Below, in pieces: positions 44,572 through 58,327 of a stretch of 64,000 bases of DNA; position 1 is the stretch's first letter, and every line of letters begins with the position of its first letter. The stretch comes from Sambucus nigra. Its lineage: Eukaryota > Streptophyta > Magnoliopsida > Dipsacales > Adoxaceae. The notes beneath the pieces were generated by a model. It saw only the letters and a list, made by a program, of their open reading frames with translations. It made no database searches and had not been told where the DNA came from. The stretch covers positions 100,757,967 through 100,821,966 of the forward strand of contig OX422216.1 of assembly GCA_949130495.1 (NCBI GenBank), given 5' to 3'. Position numbers and translations under genes: made by a program.

Positions 44572-47549
44572 TGTAATACCCCGTACTTTTGGCTATATTT
44601 ATTTTTGGGATTAATTAATTAAATGCATATTAATTGGAAATTAATCCGGGTTAAAAATACTAATGAGATGCGAGTTGGTATTTGATTATGTGCAAACATG
44701 TTTTTTATATGAATATCGAATTATGAAAAATTTGTCGTGAAATTGATATACGGCATTTTAGAAATTTTGTTGAGACGCGTGTGACCGCCGCGTCACGGTG
44801 TAATATTTTGATTATAAAAGTGAATTTAAATTCTTTAAACCGCATGGTCGTTTTGAGTGCGCCAACGCGTCCGGAAGGGTCGAGATAGTCAGAAAACACT
44901 AGCCGGGGGTGTAGTTTGGGTCCCGGGGTATTTTTAGGCTATACCGGCATTATAAAGGGTATTTTGGGAATTTCGTATTTTTAGGAATTAAAAATGACGA
45001 AAATTAGAGAAGTAAATCTGATTGGGAATAGACCCACTAAACCCACTAACCAACCCTTAATGACCCAATAAGCTACGGAGGTTATCAATTAGGTTTCCAA
45101 CTTTCCCAAAGAAAATCCTAGCCACCATAGTCACCTTTGGAGAAGAAAGCTTAGAGAGGGAGAGAAGGAGAAGGAATTCTGCAGAAAATCCTTACAAAAT
45201 CAACACCAAATTCAGAGACAATCGAGGCAAGTGATTTAATTTCTTTCAATTCAGAGAATGTTTCCTCCATGTTAGATAATTTGAAGATTTACAATTGTTC
45301 TTGAAAGATAAATGAAAACCCATGTTGTTTGGACATAGAACTTGAATATTGAGGACAAATTACATGTAGAATCATATAGAGATGATTATTCTAGTATTAA
45401 TATACGTTGGATGTAAGAAAAACGGATTTAGATTGGACTAATTGAGGACTTAAAAGTTTAGGGTTCATGTTCTTGAAAAATTGGGGAAAAAGTGTAAAGA
45501 TTTGTAAATTTGATTGATGTTAGGATGGATTAATCCTTTAAAACGTGTTAGGATGTGACTATAATATGTTTAGGATTGATTAGAGACCTTAAAACAATCA
45601 TTGGGACTAATTTTAGAGGAGATTTGAGGAGTAGAAATGGTGAAAAAACGAGATTGGGAAAATTCTGGGCCGAAACTGGTCCCTCGTTAGAAGACCCTTC
45701 CCAGGTCGTTCGAACGAGCTCGTTCGAACGAGCTTCTAACGAGTTGACCAGTCGCTTCTAAAGAAGGGAGACTTCGTTCGATACCTTCGTTCGAACGAAC
45801 TGTATTTCGTTCGATACATTCGTTCGAACGAGATGTCGTTAGAAGGTACAGTTCGTTCGAACGAACTGGAATCTCGTTCGAACAGCCTCGTTCGAACGAG
45901 ACTTCTAACGAGCTGGCAGTTTAGGCCTTTTTGGCCTGTTTTGATTTTGGGAGTCCCGTAAACTTGTTCGAGGGTAGAGATAACATTCCGTTGATGATGT
46001 ATTGATAGATTTGGGACTTTTGGGTTATTATGAGGAGTAAATTATATACGAGTGATTTAAATCAATGAACCGTTTGGGTTGAGACGTGAGTGTCTACTAC
46101 GACGTGAGAATAGATTATGGCGCGTATGATTATAAACCGGAATCGTATAAAGTGTGTAAAGTATATATTGGTACTGGAATGAGAATAGTACTACAATTAA
46201 ACTACGGGATTACTAAGACGTGTGTTTACTTAGTATTGGTATATGAATTGTGTGTATGACATACCTACCATACTTGCTATCACGGGAGGTTTGCGTTCGC
46301 TTAGGTCCCTCTAATCCTTGTGTTGCCCGGATTTAGACTGGTTACCTTGATGAACATAGGTCATAGAAAGACTTATTGGGATATTAATAAGTCCGCTGAT
46401 CGTGGGAGCGTAGGTATGTGCGTGACCCATGTGATGTGACTGTGTTCGCCTCCATTATTTGTGATGTTGTTATTTGTGAACTATTCCTGAGAGATTCGGA
46501 ATATGTAATCCTTATGTACGTGATGTACCGGGATGGATAGCAGAGTATGTGTGCACCGCAGCTTAGTTCTCGGGGTGCTTGTATTGTATATTTATGTTGT
46601 GAATAATATACACTTAATTAATGGGAACCTTCATGTTAATGTTGTGAAAATAATTACGGTATTGATTCGAGAAACATAACGAGTTAGCTGATAGTGAAAT
46701 ATATTGCATATTGAGCATCTGAGTTTACGTTGAACCCCTATTTAATTACGAGCGTTATAATGTTAATAGAACCGAGTAATAAGGGTAGGACCTATGACAG
46801 TCTAGCTAGATATGATGTCACTTAGCTAGCGGGTTGTGTCGTTGTAGATGGGTACTTACGTTAGGAGTGCACAGTTAGATGAGAGGTGAGAATATCATAT
46901 GAGTGCACGTCCTAACATGTACTTTGCATTTAATGTTTTAAATGATTTTAAAGCACTTGCAGGTTTTAAAATATCTCCACCTTCGGGCTCTGACCCGTTT
47001 GCTTTCAAATCTATTTTCCTTGTAAAACCATTTTAGGTGCCCAGCCACAAGGACACCATGCATAGGATACTCATTCTGATGACGAGCTGTAGCTGTTTGT
47101 GGAAGCTACAGGGATTTGCTTGTAGACGCTTCTATCACTTGGATTCCATATTCATTATCTATCAGTTGTAGGGCATGTTGCCCATTTCTATTAGAGACAT
47201 CTTTCCAGTACAGTTTTCAGACTTTGGCATGTATTGATTTAGTATTCAGTTTACTTATATCAGTTGTGGGATTTGTAGTGAGGAGTTTTCCTCCAGACTT
47301 TATTTACATTATGTGATGGTTATTCTATTTACTTCATTATGGTGAATGGTGTTATTATTCTTTATTACACTTGTTGCATGTTAATCAGACTTTAAATAAA
47401 AATTTGGCACTTACTTTTTAAATACTAGGTGGTTAGTAATAATAAAAAAATGTTTTCGAAAGTGATGCTATTAACTGAGCCAACTTGGCATTTTGAATTA
47501 ATTTAATAAAGGAGTAGCTACCCGGTATTTAATTAGTCGGGGTGTCACA
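44572..47549 (+). repeat. 3' LTR of the Tekay-like element
   Basis: TGTAATACCCCGTACT...GGGGTGTCACA, 2978 bp, the same length as the 5' LTR with about two dozen substitutions by eye and no length difference overall. Confidence 0.95.
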
Positions 47550-47601
47550 GGTTATAAAAAAATCCCACTATACTTGATACTTAAGTTAATAACGAAATAA
47601 T

Positions 47602-49300
47602 GGAGCATTCTTCTCAGAAACTACTCGACACCTCGAAAAAGCAGTGATCGACGACCGTACTGATTAAGTACTTGAAGAAGACCTCCTTCAAAGAAGGCTG
47701 GGATGCTACCTTTAAACAAGTCGACAAAATTGACGATTAAGATCTTTTCCAACAGTTTAACCCTGGTACTCCTCCCATTATTAACAAAGAAATGGAGGAT
47801 GAAGAGGGGACTGTTGAGTCCTCTATGGTACCTGAGACTTCGGTGGTAGATTCTCGACCAGAAGATGACGTGGACCAAGACAAGGAGAAGGTGTAAACAC
47901 CTTAGGCCCATTTTATGTTTTCATCTTTTTTTTTTATTTTGTAATTCATGGTATCCTTGTACCTTATAACAATTATCCCTTTGATGTACTCTTTCATAGA
48001 TTTTAATATGATTATCTTCTGTTTGTTTTGTACAGTGTTGATGTTTGCTGAATTTTCTCTTTGATTTTTGTACTAATTTTCTATTTATTGAGTTCAAATC
48101 CAGGAGGTTTGTTATAGCAACAGTTGAATGTGATCTCTCTAGAATAAGTGTCCAACTTTTTGAGGCAATCCATGAAGTTTTGAAGGAAGACGAACTGAAG
48201 GAACTACTCGGCTTAGATGCCTCTAACCAGGTCATAGAAACTTATATTCATCTGCATAGGCTATTTAGTTAAGCCACGATGACTAATGCCTCTTATTATG
48301 AGATAATTCTCAAGATGAAGGACGATCACAAAGCATCCCTTGCTAGTCTTCATGCTGATTATGAAGCAAAATATGCTCAGCTTAGCAGTGCGAAGGGTTT
48401 TAATAAAAAAATTTGTAGGATATTTCTTTGGCTTATAGCAAGAAGGAACTAATAATGAAGTATGAGCTGACCAGTGCTTGAGATGTTGTTGGTTTGCGAG
48501 AAATAAGATAATAATTTACTTAGGAATAAAATAAAAGGTCTGAAGAAATAAGTAGGTGTTGACCAAAATGAGAGTGTATCCTTTCTAGAACAGGAGAATG
48601 CCAGATTGATGAAGGAGATAGACAACCTGAAGAAGTCCAAAGGTGGACAGTCGTCAAAGAAAATTATAGTTTCTCGACCTATTGTTGAGGAGGAAAAGGT
48701 TGAACAAAACTCTGGGCAATCAAGCCACTCTGATAAAAAAACCAGTCTGCCAACCTTCAGAAGTTAAATGAGAAGCTTCATTTTCTTACCTTTCATTTCA
48801 CAAGAAATCGCGAATGAATGTTTATGATGAAGCCTTGGCACATATGGGTAATGAACTGGATCATGCTAGGAGAGAAAGGTACAAATGGGGATGGCTTGAT
48901 GCTTTGACAGTATCGATGGTGTAAAAAAGACACTTTGTGGTATTGGCATGACCTTGATTTTTTGGACCACCTTACTCCTCCTTATAAATTAGACACCAAG
49001 TGGATTCTCACTAATGTTATACCTATAAGCATAGTTGGAAAATATCTAGGAGACCATGTCTTTCATAGAGAAGACACTCTCGTTCGACCTATGCATTTGG
49101 TGGATAAGTCTAGATCTAGTAGACAAGAAAGACTTAGGGAATTGGTATCCATTGTTCTACCCTCTTCTATGGATGTTTCTCCTTCAAGGATGGACAAAGG
49201 TCTTGAAAAATGCCCGCTCAATGAAGAGTGTCACCGTATTTTTTGCTTTGAGCTTATAATAAACAAACAATTAACTTGTGATAAGGCTAAGTTCTCTTGA
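47602..49300 (+). pseudogene. Degenerate antisense ORF of the second Tat element
   Basis: Plus-strand coding remnants with many stops. 47602-47899 reads in one frame with two internal stops (KYLKKTSFKEGWDATFKQ; then acidic EMEDEEGTVESS). 48045-48272 and 48275-48420 are helical, coiled-coil-like pieces (LKEDELKELLGLD, LHADYEAKYAQLSS). 48550-48766 contains LEQENARLMKEIDNLKKS. 48760-49300 matches the antisense ORF at 1003-1488 (KWGWLDAL, DTKWILTNVIPISIVGKYLGDH). Taken together this suggests an N-terminal coiled-coil protein with a conserved C-terminal block. Function unknown; this copy is dead. Confidence 0.55.
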
Positions 49301-49849
49301 TTATGAATAAAATATAAGTTGTTGTTTATGTTTAACATTTATGGTTGTGGCTTACCAGTGTCTTAGCATTGTGATCGTGTGGTCAGCTAAAGACCAACCA
49401 ATTTGTTTGACCGGTTATCATGTTAAACGAACTTAAGTTGTCCAACCTTAGGTTATACTTATACACTTGTAACTGTCCAAACAAATCTTGTTATTTTTTG
49501 ACTAAGTGTTTGAATTAGTTACCATTAACGACCAAATTTTATAGGATTTTTCCTAGATTTTGTCTGGTAAAACTTATTGTTCTTGACTTGGGGTCATACA
49601 GGAAGTTTTAGAATTAGGGACTTCTTGTTCATGACTTATCAAAGGCGAAGTCACACATGAAGTTTTGATAAAAATTGATAACTCTTGTCACTTATAAGTG
49701 AGTTAATTATTTGCTTTGAGATTTGCTACATCTCCCACAACCAAAAAACAAAAAGGAAGTCAATTGACGATAAACTGATCATTTCTCATTAAACTGAAAA
49801 GAGTTGCTACTTATGTGTTGAAAACTTCAACACATAATCACTCATAATA
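49301..49849. other. Non-coding Tat remnant between antisense ORF and integrase
   Basis: No gene. Words such as GACCAACC, GACCGGTT and CCAACCTTAGGTT (49393-49455) look like faded versions of the hairpin repeats found at the same place in the other Tat element (1765-2570). Confidence 0.45.
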
Positions 49850-50950
49850 CTTCCTATGGTAATAAGCATTCCATGGGTTCCTGAATGGTTCTCCTTCAGG
49901 TGTCTCTAGATGATAGGTACCTGGTCAGATAATTGTAGAGACACGATAAGGATCATGGTAATTAGCCTCCGACTTGTTTCCCTTTGTAGCACTTTCTTTA
50001 AAATGTATTATCCTTATTTTAAGTTGTTCGACTTCACTCTTATATTATAGAACCCGTTAGTATATTGCTAGTAGGTTACTGCCCAAAGTGTAGCATTCTT
50101 CATTTCTTCTTCCAATAAGTCTAAGTCTATCCTTCTCATGAGATCACTTTTGGGAGAGAAAGTTGAGGACTTTGTGAATGGGTAAGCCGATCTCCATAGG
50201 GACAACAACTTCTATTCAAAATAACAGCATGTAAGGAGTCTCGACGGTAGCTGTCCTTGACGTGGTCCTATATGCCCAAAGCACGCTATTCAATTCATTA
50301 ATCTAGTTCCCTTTGGCTTCATCTAGCCTTTTCTTTAAACCATCAAGCAATGTTTTATTGGTGACTTCTGGTTGGCCATTGCATTGAGGATGCTTGGGTG
50401 ACGAATGTGACTTTTAGATTTTGGACTTAATACAATAGTCCTCAAACTCCTGGTTGTCAAACAGAGTTCCATGGTGTGTAATAAAGACATATGTCATTAC
50501 TTATTGGCATATGATATTCTTCCATATAAACTGGAAGACTTTTTCATAAGTCATTTCAACCAACAACTCAACTTTTATCCGCTTATTGAAGTGGTCTATA
50601 GCAATAGCCAAATATTTAAACCGTCCCCTCGTCTTCGAGAAAGGGTTGATCAGGTCAATCCCCCATATGGCGAAAGTCCATGGGGAGGTGATTGGTGTCA
50701 GAGAAGACTCGATCTCCTATTTATTATGGCAAACTTTTGATACTTGTCACATTTCCTGGCATATGAACCCTAGTCTTCTTTCATAGTTGGCCAGTAGTAC
50801 ACTTTCATGGACACTAGTCTTACCAATGATCATCCTCGCGATTGAACTCCACACTATGCTTCATGTACCTCCTTGATTAGGTCGTGTAGTTCATAAGGAT
50901 GAACACATGTTAATAAGGAAACAATGAATCCCCTTCTGTATAAGACACCT
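49850..50950 (-). pseudogene. Degenerate Tat integrase
   Basis: Minus-strand fragments in shifting frames: ITSPWTFAIWGID (near 50660-50710), HPQCNGQPEVTNKTLLDGLKK (50320-50400), then WAYRTTSRTATVETPYM (50210-50270) and a C-terminal region to about 49850. They align in order with 2703-3878. Numerous stops and indels; clearly older than the first Tat copy. Confidence 0.75.
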
Positions 50951-53515
50951 TGTAAGAACCGGGATTTTTTCAACCCAAATTTACCTATGGCTATGATTTA
51001 AGCCCTCATAAGGTGTGTAAAATCAAAAGTATTCTAAGAAGAAAGAATCTACATTGAAAAACTACATTTTTTTATTAAATTAGACCCCTTGAAGGTTCAG
51101 TAAATTATAAAAGAGCCCCTAAATGTTTCAAAGTAAGATAACTTGAGGTATATTTAACCCCTAAACCCCAACTTTATACAAATTAATCCTTTAGACCTTA
51201 ATTAATATAAAATTGTAATTTTAACCCTGGAAGTTTTCTAAAATTACCAAAACACCCCTATACCTTACAAAAAAGTACACTCTTTAGGCTATAAAAGTAA
51301 ATATACCAATAATAAAAGACCAAACCAAAAAACTTCTTGATTTTTAGTTTAACCATGTCCATATAGTGCTACACCTAAGAACCAGAGGTTAAAAATCACA
51401 CGAGAACAGCATGAAGCCATATGCAATACATTAACCCATGAATAAGACATCAGGTAAACTTATTCAAATTCACCTCCCATGAGCTCCAATCAAATCCTCT
51501 CATGAAGTAGTATAATTACCCCACAATCCTAGCAGTAAAAACTCACCCTACAATTTAATTCCAAATCTCAAAAATTCTGCCAAATCAGGTACCTTATCAT
51601 TTTATACTTCATTTTCAATTCTTTCAATTGTATTAGTTTTCTTTATAGTTAATATAGTTAGAACAATCATAATATTCAAACTTTTATGTGTTGAATAGCC
51701 TAAGATAACAAAATAGGTAGAAACAAGCTTTAATGGTGAATCTTGATATAATTCATTAAAATATGATTTGAACCCGCATATAACTTCATTATAACCTAAA
51801 GATCTCGAATGTAATGGTCAAAAGACATGAATGTTCATGTAGCGCTCAAATCGATCAAAAGTGTATTTTGAACTCAAAAATTGAAAATTCAAAATTCTCC
51901 ATGTACAATCCATCTTAATATTTGAAATCAAAACCAAACTACTCTCACATATAGCAAAAACAAACCCAAGTTCATAAGAGACCTAGCCATACTCTGAAAA
52001 TCCACGAAGATTAGGTCAAATTTTCAGAAAAACCACACTTTTGGAACTTGAGTTGTACTGAATATCAATCCAGAAAACTTATATATTTGGATTCCTCATG
52101 AAATATTAGGTTAAGTTTTTTAAGGAATCATATCAAATGGTATATAAACCAAGGAGAGAAACTTGCTAAAAAACTAAAACCCTAAAAAATCAAAATCGAA
52201 AGGTTGAAGATGAAATTTTTTCTCAGAAACCTTGACAACGCGGGTGAGGGCGCTTGGCCAATTTGGAATTTTTAATTTTTTTCTCAAAATTTTTATTAAA
52301 TTTTTCGGGTCAAAATGGTATAAGGAAAGGCCATGTTTGCATATTCCTAGCTCAAATTATGCAAAAACAAGGTTTAACTTCAAAAAACTTTTCTAAATAT
52401 ACAAATTAACCCTTCTCAACTTTGTCAACTTATGAATTTGATCCCCAAACTTTGTCTATACATTCTTCAAATATTTTGAGACAAAAACTCTCTTACACGA
52501 AAGTTCAATATTGATCCTAAGTTCAGTATTTTAAAGTCCGAAGATAGTTACAAATAACCCCAGAAACTTTAAAAGATACATTTTTAATACGAAACTGATT
52601 GACTAAACCCCAAATACTTATATACCCACACATTGTATACAGAAAATCAAGCCCGAGCTCTTCCAAATATCCTAGTGTGATAGCAATCCAATCGAATACC
52701 AAGCAAGTAGGTTTTTCCTATATTTTCAATAGTATTCTTTGTGTATTTGACATACTACTATTGATATCACTATATGATAGCCTTTATTTATTCTTAGTGT
52801 GTGCATGTTATTATACTACCATACTACATATTTTGTTAACCATCATTAGTATTTGAATTTATCACCAATATTTTAACTTAACTAAAGGATCAATTTTAAC
52901 CATTCTCATCTAATAACTGGCATCATGTTCCATATTGATTCAGTTACCCTTACACTTTTGTGTTATTTTTACTATAAGCATCAGTATTAACTAGGGAGTA
53001 GACTGACGTGTTATCCCACAAAACTTTCTACTTGGTATACTGATCTCAGATGATTGAGAGCCGTAACTTTTGCTACATACGTATGAGTGTCACTTTAATT
53101 GTGTACATAGCAGGTTAACTTCTCCAAAGGTTTTGGGTTGATTTCTTAATATGATGGTTTTACTAATAGCTTAACTAATTCTATACCCTTTAGTGAAGTA
53201 GAAAGTATGGGGTTATTAGTTCAAACCTCCTTGACTTTCTTTACATGATCCTAAATAAACTGGTAATGAACTTTATGTCTTAAAAATACTAGTAAGTATG
53301 GAATTATGAGTTCCAACACTTTAATGTTATTATAAACTGATAAGTATGGGATTATCAGCTTATTATTGTCAACGTTTTAAACACTGATTCTATACACACT
53401 CCAACTCTGATTTATATCTGTATATTTATTATAGAACTGGTAGAAACTATTTAGTATATTTGTGCTAATTCTGTCATTCTCTAGATGCACCAGGAGAAAG
53501 AGGATAGTTTCTCTT
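50951..53515 (+). repeat. Divergent gypsy-type LTR, part 1 (start to insertion)
   Basis: Starts TGTAAGAACCGGG at 50951 within the Tat integrase remnant. It continues to the CTCTT target site at 53511-53515 where the 10.2-kb element is inserted, and resumes at 63724-63981. Joined length is about 2.8 kb. No coding region is supported in it. Confidence 0.65.
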
Positions 53516-56501
53516 TATAATACCCCGTATTTTCATGGCTTTTAATTATGGGATTTAATAAATTTAAATTGCTTGGAATTATGAGATTTATTAAATTAAT
53601 TTGGGTTAATTAATTGGAAATTAATTCGGATTTAAATGCTAGCGAGACGAGAGTTAGTATTTGATTATTATAATTTTGTTGAATATTACTGAGTGATTAT
53701 GGTAATATGTGATTATTAAATTTATTAAAATTGTCGTGAGTTGAAAATACGACAGTTTCGATAATTAAGTTGGGACGCGCGTGTTAGTCGTGTCAGGACC
53801 CAATTTAAAGTGTTTAAAAGTATTTTATATTTATATCATCCGTATGAGCATTTAGAGTACGCCAACGTGTCCAGAAGGGTCGAGATAGTCAGAAAATACT
53901 AGCCGGGGGTTTAGTTTGGGTCCCGGGGCATTTTTAGGCCTAACCGGCAACCCGAGAGGGTATTTTAGTCATTTTTATTTTTTGTGAATAGTGACCCATG
54001 AAAATGAGGATATATTTATTATCCAACACTTGAGTTCCTTAGGGTTTTCACAACCATAGATCATAACGACAGATAGAGAGGAAGAGAGGAGAAGTCCAAG
54101 GGCTTCCATGGCCAAAACCACCACACACCACCACCATCGCCGAATTTATGACTGAAAAGAAAGGGGGAAACAACCAATAACGTCATCATCGGATCAGAAT
54201 CTACTTTTTTAAGGCAAGTGATTTAACTTGCAATAATTTAGCGCATATATCATTCATGTTAGGTTAGAATTGGAGAATAACCTTAAATAATGAAAACGGT
54301 ATGGATTTGAAGAATTTAAAACATAATCTGGGATATTAGAGTTAATAGCAGGCAAGAAATTATGATTTATGGGTAGAGAATTATGAAAATTTATTGAATT
54401 TTAAATTGTTCTTGAAGAAATAGAAGAACTAGGGTTTTTATATGAAAATTGGGTGTTTTAATCCAAGAAACTCATAATCCATAAGGGTTTAATGATTTTA
54501 ATACGTTAGAGATGATGTTGTTATGTTAATAAGATGATTAGTGAACTTTCTTGGGAGTTTGGGACGTTTTAAGGAAGAATTAGAGGTGTAAAAAGGATTA
54601 AACCCGTAACTGTTTAAGAAATCTGGGCTGATACCTGCTTAATCGACCGATCGACTCAAGAATGTCGATCGATCGATCGAGCCCTTTTCTTCGATCGATC
54701 GACCCCTTCTGATTTTTGACAATTATTTTCCTTTGAGGGGAAATGGAAATTCCAAGGCCGAGGATAATTCTTAGGTAATTAATTTGATATTACGGGACTT
54801 AGTTAAGGTCAGTAAGGACTTAGTTATTGCCCGGAGAATGTTATAACTTATGGGATCGATTGTTATAATTTCGAGCGGTTACCGAGTGAGGATGGTTTGA
54901 ATCTTTCGATTTGGGACTGAAAGTGGAATGAAAGACAATTTAGGGGTATGAACAGTGGTAGAGTGATTTTATAATTGCTGAGATAAGATTAGAAATGAAT
55001 AGGAGACCTAGTAACCTTTGGGATAGGTTTAGGTACTCAAATTGATACGACGAGAGAATTATCAAGTTAAATGTATACTTCGTTTGATATCGGGTTAAAC
55101 TTATTATGTACGAGACTTACTAGATGGAATGTGTGAATACTCATATTGTAATATGATTACTTAGGTTGTGTGAATTCCTAGTGTATGGATTTCTTATGTG
55201 TATGACATACCTACCATACTCGCTATCACGGGAGGTTATTTTTTTTTTATGGAAAATGACCCTCTTATCCTTGTGTGCCTTCGGGGGGATTTAGACTAGT
55301 ACCTTAATGACATAGGACTGTGAATGACTTATTTGTGAGTGTATAAGTCAGCTGACCATGGGAGCATAGGTATGTACGTGACCCATGGGTATGTGAACTA
55401 TGTTCGCCTTCAATATGTGTGATTTGTATTTAGACGGTTCCTGAATGATTCGGAACACGTGATCCTTACGTACGTGATGCACATGGACTTGATAGCAGAG
55501 TATGCGTGCACCGTAGCTTAGCCTAGGGGTTCCATATATGTATTTATGTACTGAGTCTTGTATACTTATGTACTTGTGACTGGTTCATTGTTGCTTAGTA
55601 GATTTGAATGAGCTAATATATTTGAATGGGTTAAGAATGAGAATTTAATTAACATTTGAGATAAGTAATTTAATGAATGCGAATATGGGTTGTGAATATA
55701 ACTTGTTGAGATATTAAGAGTAGACATCCTATGGTAGAATGCGAAAGCGAAAGTGGTACAGAGTAGCTAGTTAGTTGCATAACTAGGATGGGTTAAGGGC
55801 ATATGATAGGCATGCACAATAGTTGAGAGGTGAGAAACTCATGTGAGAGTACGCAACTAACGTGGATATAATATGTGTTGTTTAATTGTAAATTAAAAAC
55901 TTGCTAAACTTTTAAACTGTTTTCACCTCGGGCTCTGACCCGTTTTCCCTCCAAATCTATTTTTTTTTGTAAAAACATTTTAGGTGCCCAGCCATAGGGA
56001 CGCCATGCATAGGAGTTCCATTCTGATGACGTGTTGTAGCTGCTGTGGAAGCTACACGATCTTGGTATTAGACGCCTTCATATTCCTCCTTGGTTCCTTC
56101 AGAGTTAATTGTATATGTTAGGGCAAGTCGCCCATTCTTATTTAGAGGTTGTAGTTACAGACTTTCATTATTTGAGTTATTGGTTAATTTATTCAGACTC
56201 TTGTATTGGGACTTTATTTACTCTAGCATTATTATTATTGGAGTGTTTACTCCAGACTCAGTTGATTTCATTTATTTGGTTATTCATATGAGATTGTTTA
56301 TGCGATGGATGATTAATAATTTAATTCTTGGTCATTTGTTAACTTAATTAATAAAATTTGGCATCTCTCTTTTTAAATATAAGTGGCTAGTAATTAACTA
56401 ATTGTTTTCGACGGTGATGCTAAGACTGAACCAACTTGATATTTCGTATTAATTTAATAAAAGGAGTAGCTACCCGGTATTTAATTAGATGAGGTGTCAC
56501 A
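53516..56501 (+). repeat. 5' LTR of the non-coding element (2986 bp)
   Basis: Begins TATAATACCCC (expected TG is TA) and ends GAGGTGTCACA. It shares with the Tekay-like LTRs the AATACCCCGTA start, the AGCCGGGGGT / GGGTCCCGGGGCATTTTTAGGC block and the GTGCCCAGCCA block. It carries GATCGATCGA palindromes at about 54647-54706 where the Tekay-like LTR has its TTCGAA array. Confidence 0.9.
54647..54706. repeat. TCGATCGATCGA palindrome cluster
   Basis: Three groups of CGATCGATCGA words about 1.13 kb from the LTR start; the counterpart in the other LTR is 61849-61925, with a different unit number. Confidence 0.9.
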
Positions 56502-58296
56502 GGTGGTATCAGAGCATCAGGTTCTAGTGTCCTTTAGGATCAGTGCGGCTTATTATGCTTCCAGCGTAGCTTTCTTTGATATAGAGCCCTATGTTTAGGA
56601 TTGTTGATTTCTTTGGTGAGATTTCGTTCTCCTGCTACGATATATGTGATAGTGAATCTTATTTTCATTCGGGTGTATTCGTGTGCCGAACAATGCAGTA
56701 CGTCAGGCAAAGACAGCTGGGTGGAAAGCAGGAGGCAAAGATCAGTTGAGGTTATTTGACTTACTAAATAAGGATGACCGTAGTTGAAGTCACCCATATT
56801 ATGGCACGGAAGTCCAGGAAGGTACAGACGGCTAAGGAGGGACTTGTGACTTCCAGGCACAACTATAGTAGAAAGTGGGGGTAAAATGAGACTCACCCAG
56901 CAAGGTTGGAATGGGAGAGAAAGAGTTAGGAAAAATATTTAAAAGAACCAGCAGCGGAAATACTAGAAATGCGGAGATGGCATGTACTAACCAACTCATG
57001 TAATATATCCAAAGGCTTAGACATATGACGGGGAATGGCTAATCGGGAAAATGATGGGGTATGGTTAATCGGGAATGAAAATTTAGGATAAATTTTTCCT
57101 TAACTCATAAAATCGGAGTTTCAATGGTGAGAGGCAACCACCACACTTAGAAGTGGAATGTTTTGTCAAAAGAAGGCGCATACGTATAGTTTGACCATAA
57201 GTTCCTTTATTAGATGTTCAGAGTGAGATACAAATGTTGTTCTGAACTCACACAAGAGGGTTGGACAGAGGTCACTTTGTGAGAAGAAATTCAATTAGTT
57301 AGCGAACCTTACACCGGATGAAGTAGGTGAAATGGAGAATAGGACATTAAAAGGGAGAATTTGCATATAAGAAGAATTGTTAGCACTTCTAGGGAATTTT
57401 GCTTGGATGGTCAATGCAGATGGTAATTATGTTGCGTTTTGTTAATATGGAGGTAAGCGCTTCCTTGTGAGGGGAGCTACAAGAATCGAAGAAGTTAGAT
57501 AGAGTAAGATTAGGGGGAAAAGGGTGTTGAAGAAGCACCACAAGGGGGAGACCCATCAGGGAACCCATTAAAATGATTCGGATAGCTAAATTGTTACCAA
57601 GCGATGGTGATTTCAGTAAAAGATGTTGAAATCAGTAGCGAGTTCCTTAGGCCCATCAAATCTAAGGGAACAATAAAGATAATCATCAGAGTCGAGACTA
57701 CCAATGACCGAGGGTAAGATAACCCTAACATGGTCAATGTGACCGGAGATAAGTGGAGTATATGTAGTGGTATTTTGTGGGGTGCGAGACCCGTGCGTTA
57801 TAAATGTTTCCCGAAGCAAGTATAGGGATAATGGTATGTTGCCTAGCAAGGGCAATAGTTATTGAAATTTCAGTTCAGTACGGGCAGGTGTGTTAAGTCC
57901 AGGAACCATTTCAGCAGCCAGGGCGATTGGCGAGGTATAAGTGTGAGTTATATCCTTAGATGATGATGCTTGTTTTATGTCGCCGGAGAGTCGAGCTTAG
58001 TGAGTATCCCGACAATGTTATTATTTATGTGAATATTTCTCCTTGGTATAATGGGGCTACCTTTAGTGTTATCCGCGGAGGATGAATGCGTATATTTATA
58101 GCGGTATATACTTTATTGAAATTTCTCGTTTTAGTGATGTGTTATACGAGTATGATATTATCCTGATTGTGGTTTTATAATAATGGTTAGACCAATATTG
58201 TGCGGTTATTTCAAGTCTATCAGGATTACTACCTTGGTGTAGGATGTTTTGTTCTAGTGAGACCCCATTTACGAGAGGGTCAGGCTCACGTTTATA

Positions 58297-58327
<31 letters not shown>

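Larger units (their letters stand above)
36739..47549 (+). mobile_element. Full-length Tekay/Del-like chromovirus (10.8 kb)
   Basis: Flanked by a perfect target duplication GGTTA (36734-36738 and 47550-47554). Two LTRs of identical length (2978 bp) differ at only about two dozen positions by eye. Primer-binding site, gag-protease, RT-RNase H, integrase with C-terminal chromodomain-like region, and polypurine tract are all in canonical order. Coding regions are broken by a frameshift and several stops. It inserted into the LTR of the degenerate Tat element. Confidence 0.95.
47555..50950 (-). mobile_element. Internal remnant of the second Tat element
   Basis: Continues from the LTR at 36190-36738 after the Tekay-like insertion. 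It contains antisense ORF remnants on the plus strand (47602-49300) and integrase remnants on the minus strand (49850-50950), the same order as in the Tat element at 1001-9267. It is cut at 50950 by the next LTR; the rest of pol and gag must lie beyond the window. Confidence 0.75.
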